A stretch of 64,000 bases of DNA from Robertmurraya kyonggiensis (GTDB taxonomy: Bacteria > Bacillota > Bacilli > Bacillales > Cytobacillaceae), in NCBI RefSeq assembly GCF_005116465.1, contig NZ_SWBM01000004.1, forward strand, positions 1 through 64,000. The letters run 5' to 3'. Of the stretch, positions 59,393-64,000 are shown piece after piece; within the stretch, counting starts at the first letter, position 1; every line of letters begins with the position of its first letter. Position numbers and translations under genes: made by a program. The notes beneath the pieces were generated by a model. The model was not told the DNA's origin, made no database searches, and worked only from the letters and a program-made list of their open reading frames with translations.

Positions 59393-60208
59393 TCAAAGGG
59401 CTACTTCAATTCTGTCTAACCACTCATTTAGAAGCGTATTAAAAATCTGGGGCTGTTCAATTTGCAAATTATGACCAGCAGTATCCAATACAGCAAAGGT
59501 ACTTCTTGGATACTTATTTATTACATCTAGTGCATCCTTAAAACCAACAACAGAATCCTGTCTCCCTAAAAGGAAAACGCTAGGTTTTTCAAATTCCAAT
59601 TGATCAACCTTAAAAGAGAATTCATAATTAGCCATAACCCTATCTAATAATTTTTCATCTGCAATTTTACATCCGTTTAAAACTTCTTCATTGTATCTTA
59701 GCCAATTATATTCATCTAGAATCACTTGATTACTTTTGAAATCTTCTAATTCCTTTTTAGTCAAACTTGAAATAAATTGTTCATCCGTTCTCATAATTTT
59801 ATGTTTATCGACTGTTCTTTCTTCTTTATTAGGGATAATAACTGGGCAAATGAAAGCCGTTCCTAAAATTTGTTCCCTACATTTTTCAATTATTCCTCTG
59901 GCTATGTAACCACCATATGATTCCCCAGCAATTAAGAATTTTTGGTTTGGCAGGACAGCTTCAATAAATTCCAATACGGCATTTAACATATTGTCAGAAC
60001 TGCTGATTTCATTATAATCTTTTGTTAATCCCATTCCCGGAAGGTCTATATAAATACGTCTAAAGCCATTTCTTTCAGTAAACACTGGCTCCATACACCC
60101 ACTCATTAGTCTGTGGTCGGGTGCAAAGCCATGTATCATTAATATTGGTGTACCCTCTCCAACCTCTTCATAATAAATCTCCGCGTTGGAAACCCTACAG
60201 TATGCCAT
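59393..60208 (-). CDS. Alpha/beta hydrolase
   Basis: A 271-residue alpha/beta-fold hydrolase. The oxyanion HG motif is in LMIHGFAPDHRL near residue 25, the nucleophile is in AGESYGGYIA near residue 95, the acid is probably the Asp in LLGRQDSVVG and the base is the His in DTAGHNLQ. No signal peptide, so cytoplasmic. Substrate unknown. Ribosome site AAGGGTGG. It is a single-gene unit flanked by terminator 59306-59352. Confidence 0.88.
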   Translation of the reverse strand: MAYCRVSNAEIYYEEVGEGTPILMIHGFAPDHRLMSGCMEPVFTERNGFRRIYIDLPGMGLTKDYNEISSSDNMLNAVLEFIEAVLPNQKFLIAGESYGGYIARGIIEKCREQILGTAFICPVIIPNKEERTVDKHKIMRTDEQFISSLTKKELEDFKSNQVILDEYNWLRYNEEVLNGCKIADEKLLDRVMANYEFSFKVDQLEFEKPSVFLLGRQDSVVGFKDALDVINKYPRSTFAVLDTAGHNLQIEQPQIFNTLLNEWLDRIEVAL

Positions 60209-60419
60209 TTTTCCACCCTTCTTTCTATTTGCTTGTCTACAACTATATTAATCTTATACTAAATCTACATTTGGCTCAAAATGGAACTATCTCAGACGCA
60301 ATAGAGGGAGAGAAGCTGCTGCAAAATATCTACATAATATTAACTGTAATAATTTACTAAATTATATGCATTTAATAATGGTGACAGTAAACTTAACTAA
60401 CACATGAAAGGCAGATAAT

Positions 60420-61172
60420 ATGAGAAAGATATTTAATTTATTCATTACAAGCAGTATCCTTGTCTTACTTATAAAACCCTATCAAATAGAGGCAAGTCCA
60501 TTAAACATAGATAATAAGGTATTGCATGATACTTTACTCACTTTACTCTCACCTCATATAACAGAACAAGTGAATAACTATTATGGTGAATATAAACAAT
60601 TTGGTTTATATGATGCACAAATTTTAAGTATTAACAGGGAAAGTGAAGGGAGCTATAGCTTTAAAATAAATGTACAGGTTGAGACTTTTGAACATGCTCA
60701 CAACCCACCTTATGGGAAAGAAACAATAATATTTAAAATAAATCCTGCTGGGGTAAAGGCTATTGACTTCAGGCATAAGGGAGATAAAGAAGCGGAAAGA
60801 GTTAAGAAATTCTATCAGGATACAATTACAGATATAAAAAAATCCTTCAATCTAAATTTAGATTCTTATGCGCCTTATACCTATAACCAATTGTTATATG
60901 AATCAGAAAAACAAAAAGAGTACAAATCTCTCTCAGAAATTGTTGAAAAAATAATTGCTGACATTCCATATGATGAAATTAAACCACCATTAAAAAATGT
61001 CATTAAACCAATTACTTTTATTAAAGATAATAAAGGATATATTCTGCTTAAAAGAGCCGATGGCACAAATGAGGTTTATACATTGGAAAAGATAGATGGT
61101 AATTGGCAAGTCATGGATAAGAAAATTAAGCAAGGGAAAAAGATGAAGAAAGAATTGATTTGGTATATGTAA
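60420..61172 (+). CDS. DUF3888 domain exported protein
   Basis: A 250-residue protein with a signal peptide (basic MRKIF, hydrophobic stretch to about residue 20, cleavage near IEASP). The DUF3888 pattern follows: LHDTLLTLLSPHITEQVNNYYG and INVQVETFEHAHNPPYGKET. The C-terminal half is lysine-rich (a second domain or extension; many relatives are shorter). Extracytoplasmic, function unknown. Ribosome site AAAGGCAG. Confidence 0.82.
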   Translation: MRKIFNLFITSSILVLLIKPYQIEASPLNIDNKVLHDTLLTLLSPHITEQVNNYYGEYKQFGLYDAQILSINRESEGSYSFKINVQVETFEHAHNPPYGKETIIFKINPAGVKAIDFRHKGDKEAERVKKFYQDTITDIKKSFNLNLDSYAPYTYNQLLYESEKQKEYKSLSEIVEKIIADIPYDEIKPPLKNVIKPITFIKDNKGYILLKRADGTNEVYTLEKIDGNWQVMDKKIKQGKKMKKELIWYM

Positions 61173-61214
61173 CATTTAAAAGTAACCATTTAGACAAAGA
61201 GGCAAAGAGCATGC

Positions 61215-61494
61215 AGCTCTGTTAAAGCTGGGTTGTTGAATTTATTACATTGAAAAATAGGCGGAAAAATTCCGGCTAAATCAAGAAACTCAACTATTTT
61301 CCGATAAATAAACGGAAATTTTCCGGTTAATCTATACATTTTTCATGATTTTAAGGCTTTCTAGGTCATTTAGCGGAAAATCTCCGCCTATTTCACCTAA
61401 TAACTATTCATTTTTCAGAATAAACGGAATTTCTCCGGTTAAGTGGGTAACCTTTCGAAAATCAAAAAAATCAATAATGAACAATAACAGAGCT
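61215..61494. repeat. MITE-like palindromic repeat, copy B (280 bp)
   Basis: Ends AGCTCTGTTA and TAACAGAGCT are exact inverted repeats; pairing continues imperfectly inward (GGGTTGTTGAATTT against AAATCAATAATGAAC). Inside lie four palindromic units: GGCGGAAAAATTCCGGC, ACGGAAATTTTCCGG, GCGGAAAATCTCCGC and ACGGAATTTCTCCGG. Copy A at 29203 shares both ends but has two units. No coding capacity and no clear target duplication. Confidence 0.8.
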
Positions 61495-61533
61495 ATCTAA
61501 AAGCAACAATCTTTGCGAAAAGATCCGTTGCAT

Positions 61534-61566
61534 AAAAAAAACCGTTAAGTTTCTTCAACTTAACGG
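61534..61566 (-). terminator. Orphan terminator, probably of a displaced tRNA gene
   Basis: Perfect 10-bp stem CCGTTAAGTT/AACTTAACGG with TCTTC loop and eight T on the minus strand. No protein gene ends just before it on that strand. It stands 22 nt downstream of a tRNA-3'-tail-like sequence (61589-61603). Confidence 0.75.
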
Positions 61567-61588
61567 GTATGTATATGGTGTGTATAAA

Positions 61589-61603
61589 TGGCGTCCCAGG
61601 AGG
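61589..61603 (-). other. Putative attachment site core: tRNA 3' tail
   Basis: On the minus strand the sequence is CCTCCTGGGACGCCA. It reads as the 3' part of a tRNA: T-stem CCTC, acceptor strand CTGGGAC, discriminator G and CCA. A tRNA starting GTCCC(A/G)G, such as a Bacillus tRNA-Arg, would pair with it; the exact tRNA is not proven. No tRNA body follows to the right. This is the pattern left at the far end of an element integrated in a tRNA gene. Confidence 0.6.
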
Positions 61604-61622
61604 ACATAATAATATAGTAGGT

Positions 61623-61692
61623 AAACGTCTATTTTTCAACGTTTCCGATATTTCATGTGTAAAATATGTGTAAAAAATAATCTCTGTGTAAA
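61623..61692. repeat. Repeats beside the attachment site, possible integrase arm sites
   Basis: TGTGTAAA occurs three times in direct orientation at 61656, 61667 and 61685; the first two are 11 bp apart. Upstream at 61623-61644 is an inverted repeat AAACGT/ACGTTT. This clustering just inside the putative core resembles tyrosine-integrase arm-site regions; the function is inferred. Confidence 0.45.
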
Positions 61693-61696
61693 TATT

Positions 61697-61726
61697 GAGT
61701 TGCTCATTTATGAGTAGCTCTTTTTA
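61697..61726 (+). terminator. Plus-strand terminator-like hairpin inside element end
   Basis: Stem GAGTTGCTCAT/ATGAGTAGCTC (with two G-T pairs) and TTTTTATT after it. No plus-strand gene of the element lies directly upstream; it may stop transcripts entering from the chromosome. Confidence 0.6.
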
Positions 61727-61990
61727 TTATGAAGCTCTTCTTAAATCAACATGCCTTTTACATTTTATGCACTGAAAAAGATTTGGTTTTATCTCTCTAT
61801 GTTTTTTTAATTTTCTACAGGTCTGGCATGACATGATCACGTTTCGTTCAGCATGACCATTAACTACAAGTTCGCTTTCTGTTTCCTCGTCAATTATAAT
61901 ATCATCCTCTTCGTCGTCATGACTACTGGTAAATAGTGCAAATGCCAAAGCTACACAAGTTCCTCCAGTCAAAAAACTTATCCAGTCCAT
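61727..61990 (-). CDS. Small membrane protein with zinc ribbon
   Basis: An 87-residue protein: one N-terminal membrane helix (residues 3-21), an acidic stretch (HDDEEDDIIIDEETESE) and a C-terminal CxxC pair (SCQTC and QCIKC) likely to bind zinc. AGAGGTGA lies 10 nt before the ATG. First gene inside the putative element; I do not recognise its function. Confidence 0.6.
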   Translation of the reverse strand: MDWISFLTGGTCVALAFALFTSSHDDEEDDIIIDEETESELVVNGHAERNVIMSCQTCRKLKKHREIKPNLFQCIKCKRHVDLRRAS

Positions 61991-62000
61991 ATGCTCATGT

Positions 62001-62267
62001 TCACCTCTCGTTGAGTGCGTAAATTATCTTTCCTTTATAATTTCTCACTGGCTCCACTTTGTAGGCGCTGTGAATTCCAAGCTCACGTTGCAGGTTCCTC
62101 ACGAGCTCCTGGTCATCAAGACAAAGCTCGATCAACATACAAGCAAAAGGAGTTGGCTTCATATTACATGCTGTGGCTAGTCTTCTAAGCTTCGACTCAT
62201 ACTCGTTGCTCATGGATAGATTCACCCGATTAACTTTCTTGTTCCCTAAGCCTTTCCCTTCTATCAT
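62001..62267 (-). CDS. Small DNA-binding-type protein, ribbon-helix-helix-like
   Basis: About 89 residues starting MIEGKGLGNKK. The segment KVNRVNLSMSNEYESKLRRLA followed by a second helix fits a ribbon-helix-helix fold used by plasmid and phage regulators. ATG 62267 is 9 nt from GGGAGG; the in-frame ATG 62288 would place that site in the gene. Ends 10 bp before the zinc-ribbon gene. Confidence 0.6.
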   Translation of the reverse strand: MIEGKGLGNKKVNRVNLSMSNEYESKLRRLATACNMKPTPFACMLIELCLDDQELVRNLQRELGIHSAYKVEPVRNYKGKIIYALNER

Positions 62268-62286
62268 TTTTGGCAACCTCCCATCC

Positions 62287-62302
62287 AATTGTCATGACAA
62301 TT
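62287..62302. promoter_or_regulatory. Perfect 16-bp palindrome, candidate operator
   Basis: AATTGTCATGACAATT is exactly self-complementary. It lies directly upstream of the ribbon-helix-helix-like gene, with a TTGACA on the minus strand at 62308-62313. A dimeric regulator of the element could bind it; no matching -10 is obvious. Confidence 0.55.
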
Positions 62303-62357
62303 ACCAATGTCAACCGTGTAACTGAGTAACAAATTTTCTCAAAAGGGAGGAGGGGTA

Positions 62358-62561
62358 TTACCTCCCGACAACTATCTTAATGCCCCCTCCCTCACTCTTT
62401 TTTACAATCCTGAGTGCTTGGTCCTGCTTCTGGATATCAGCTAAGATAAGTTCCTTCACATATCCGCTGAAATTCCTCCCCTCTACGTGTTTTAAAATAC
62501 GTTGGTCTTGCAGATTCGTATAATTAAATGCGACTGGCTTCGAGAACCGGTTGCCACCCAT
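62358..62561 (-). CDS. Small ribbon-helix-helix-like protein
   Basis: A 67-residue protein with AFNYTNLQDQRILKHVEG and then NFSGYVKELILADIQK, which resembles the strand plus two helices of small plasmid or element-borne DNA-binding proteins. Excellent ribosome site AAGGAGGTG. It heads a three-gene minus-strand unit (62561 to 61727). Function inferred only. Confidence 0.6.
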   Translation of the reverse strand: MGGNRFSKPVAFNYTNLQDQRILKHVEGRNFSGYVKELILADIQKQDQALRIVKKSEGGGIKIVVGR

Positions 62562-62656
62562 CGATTCACCTCCTTGTCTGATATTAGTAAACGATATGAG
62601 CGCTATCAGCGATATAGACCAAGTTTTTAGAGGACTTTTGAAATAGGTGTAGAATG

Positions 62657-62662
62657 TATAAT
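62657..62662 (+). promoter_or_regulatory. Candidate -10 box of the zinc-ribbon/PH gene
   Basis: TATAAT, 36 bp before the ATG at 62698, in a 136-bp divergent promoter region. The -35 is weak (GACTTT at about 62633-62638). Confidence 0.5.
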
Positions 62663-62697
62663 TATGGGTTTATATTTAATATTTGGAGGTAATTATC

Positions 62698-63207
62698 ATG
62701 AAGTTTTGTCCAGAGTGTGGAACAAAAGCCGAAGGAATGAAGTTTTGTCCTGAGTGTGGATATAAATTAGGTGAGGTTGCTGCAGCTGCTACGGTTCCAG
62801 TAGAAACTGTTCAACCTACACAAAACGAAGAACAGACCATCGCTGAATATCAGACCTATATGTTTGGTATGGAGAATAAGAAAAGCTCTATCGGGAAATT
62901 TGAATTGTCAGTCCCTCAGTTCAAATACATACTGACTAGCCAAAGACTTCTTATCGAAAAAGTAGGCGTTATGTCCAAGAAGCGTGATGAAATTGAGCTA
63001 TATAAAGTAAACGATATTGTGGTTAGCCAGGGATTGAAGGATAAAATTGCTGGTGTGGGAGATATTGAAGTATTGAGCTCAGATAGCTCTTTACCTACTC
63101 TAACCCTGAAGAGAATTAAGAACCCTTACGATGTAAAGGAAGCAATTAGAAAAGCTGTTATGAGCCGAAAGGACAGCATGAATATCAGCTACAGACAGGA
63201 GATTTAA
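62698..63207 (+). CDS. Double zinc-ribbon and bacterial PH-domain protein
   Basis: A 169-residue protein. Two tandem CPEC motifs at the N-terminus (residues 4-7 and 19-22) form one zinc ribbon. A linker rich in Ala/Val/Thr follows, then a PH-like domain (FKYILTSQRLLIEKVGVMSKKRDEIELYKV), as in the bPH family. The start is ATG 62698, 8 nt after GGAGG. Such proteins are common in Firmicutes and their mobile elements; role unknown. Confidence 0.75.
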   Translation: MKFCPECGTKAEGMKFCPECGYKLGEVAAAATVPVETVQPTQNEEQTIAEYQTYMFGMENKKSSIGKFELSVPQFKYILTSQRLLIEKVGVMSKKRDEIELYKVNDIVVSQGLKDKIAGVGDIEVLSSDSSLPTLTLKRIKNPYDVKEAIRKAVMSRKDSMNISYRQEI

Positions 63208-63214
63208 AAGTTTT

Positions 63215-63490
63215 ATGGAAATACTTTTAGAGATACACCTTACGACATTCACACCAGTAGGACCTAACAGAGGTATGCGAAGAGGACTATTTAAGGTTAA
63301 TGATAGGGACTATAATAAGGACCCCTTATTTACTGCATCTGTTGAAGCTTACAAATTTATCGAACAAATTCATAGAGACGCCAAATACATGGGCCTCAAC
63401 ATAGATAAAGTTTTATGGGAAGATGAGGATATCACTGAAGAAGTAAAGAAGATAAGACCAATAATACCTGAAGATAATTTACCATTTTAG
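63215..63490 (+). CDS. Hypothetical protein with SSB-tail-like C-terminus
   Basis: A 91-residue protein that I do not recognise. It starts MEILLEIHLTTFTPVG and ends PEDNLPF, which resembles the acidic DDDIPF tip of single-stranded DNA-binding proteins. AGGAGA lies 12 nt upstream, rather far. It directly follows the PH-domain gene. Confidence 0.55.
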   Translation: MEILLEIHLTTFTPVGPNRGMRRGLFKVNDRDYNKDPLFTASVEAYKFIEQIHRDAKYMGLNIDKVLWEDEDITEEVKKIRPIIPEDNLPF

Positions 63491-63510
63491 CCCCTCTTTT
63501 GAGGGGTTAC
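63491..63510 (+). terminator. Short terminator-like hairpin
   Basis: CCCCTC-TTTT-GAGGGG followed by TTACTTT. Small and with a poor T run, so probably partial. Confidence 0.5.
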
Positions 63511-63533
63511 TTTATTTCGAAGGAGCATAGAAA

Positions 63534-63842
63534 TTGAAGGACATCGGACAGGTAATCAAAGAACAGAGATTAAAACGAGATATCCCACAAAATGAATTAG
63601 CAGACAGATTAGGAGTTGCGCCAAGTTTTTTGTCAAAAATTGAAAATGGGCAGAAAACAATTAGTATAACTAGATTGTTAGAAATAGGAGAAATATTAGG
63701 AATTAACTTTTTTGAACACTCCGATCAAGATGATGATTTATACATGAAATGGAAAGAAGTGATTAGAGTATTTGAAGAAAAGGGAGTTACACCAGACCAA
63801 ATGTTAAATTTTATAAAGGCTATAGAGAAATTAGGCAAATAG
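63534..63842 (+). CDS. XRE-family transcriptional regulator
   Basis: A 102-residue protein with an N-terminal Cro/CI helix-turn-helix (IKEQRLKRDIPQNELADRLG and FLSKIENGQKTIS) and a short C-terminal helical tail. The TTG start at 63534 follows AAGGAG by 8 nt. Likely controls the element, perhaps through the palindrome at 62287 or sites further right. Confidence 0.85.
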   Translation: MKDIGQVIKEQRLKRDIPQNELADRLGVAPSFLSKIENGQKTISITRLLEIGEILGINFFEHSDQDDDLYMKWKEVIRVFEEKGVTPDQMLNFIKAIEKLGK

Positions 63843-63881
63843 AATTTTAATTTTGTAGAGTATTGTGAAGGAGTTGATATT

Positions 63882-64000
63882 TTGCATTTCGGATCATTAC
63901 TAAAGAAGACAAGAATCGAAGCTAATCTTACCCAAGAGGAAATTGCAGAACAATTATTTTGCAGTAGAAGTGTAGTAAGCAAATTAGAATCAGATAGTTT
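63882..64000 (+). CDS. Second XRE-family regulator, partial at right edge
   Basis: Frame opens at TTG 63882, 8 nt after GAAGGAG, and runs off the window after 39 codons. The visible part is a helix-turn-helix: LLKKTRIEANLTQEEIAEQL and SRSVVSKLES. Two adjacent XRE genes are typical of phage or integrative-element control regions. Confidence 0.75.
   Translation, partial: MHFGSLLKKTRIEANLTQEEIAEQLFCSRSVVSKLESDS

Noticed and set aside
61534-61566. Terminator for the DUF3888 gene
   Set aside because: The T run lies on the minus strand only; the DUF3888 gene is on the plus strand and ends 360 bp away.
61589-61660. A complete tRNA gene
   Set aside because: Only the 3' tail is present; no anticodon arm or 5' acceptor strand follows on the minus strand.

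Overview
The window comes from a low-GC, endospore-forming member of the Bacillaceae. This rests on spore genes (spoIIB, spoVID, ysxE), two Lon proteases, T-box leaders, strong AAGGAGG ribosome sites, frequent TTG/GTG starts, and gene order matching Bacillus subtilis for maf-radC, spoIIB-comC-folC-valS, spoVID-ysxE, hemAXCDBL, lonA-ysxC and clpX-tig-ysoA. The species cannot be named from the sequence alone.

Layout. (1) 1-2.6 kb: radC cut in mid-gene by foreign sequence at the left edge, then maf and spoIIB. (2) 2.7-23.3 kb: a complete type IV pilus (T4P) locus where B. subtilis has only comC. The minus-strand operon runs acidic membrane protein, PRC-barrel protein, VanW/G5 protein, pilB, pilT, pilC, pilin, comC/pilD, pilM, pilN, pilO. 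A divergent plus-strand operon holds three minor-pilin genes. A 1378-residue secreted protein with two von Willebrand A domains (possible tip adhesin) and a membrane GAF-GGDEF diguanylate cyclase follow. (3) 23.3-30.5 kb: folC, valS with a Val T-box, ysxE and spoVID. (4) 30.7-33.7 kb: a TetR regulator divergent from a YhgE-type membrane protein, and a DltE-like dehydrogenase. (5) 34.2-40.5 kb: the hem operon with a PerR-box-like promoter. (6) 40.7-51 kb: a small membrane protein, a 52-bp minisatellite, ysxC, lonA, lonB, clpX, tig, ysoA. (7) 51-59 kb: ilvE, a Leu T-box, then ilvB-ilvN-ilvC-leuB-leuC-leuD with no leuA. (8) 59-61.5 kb: a hydrolase, a DUF3888 protein and a MITE-like repeat. (9) 61.6-64 kb: an apparent mobile element starting at a 15-nt tRNA 3' tail that still has the old tRNA terminator beside it. 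It carries ribbon-helix-helix-like, zinc-ribbon/PH and XRE genes and runs off the right edge.

How it fits together. The pilus locus holds an assembly ATPase, a retraction ATPase, the platform, the alignment complex, the peptidase, major and minor pilins and a candidate tip protein. PilB has an MshEN-type N-terminus, a fold that binds c-di-GMP in relatives, and a GGDEF enzyme lies at the edge of the locus, so second-messenger control of pili is a testable idea. Three less familiar genes at the head of the operon (VanW/G5, PRC-barrel, acidic membrane protein) look like the least understood part. The core of the window is conserved housekeeping DNA bounded by a mobile-element junction on each side; dispersed palindromic repeats sit in several intergenic gaps.
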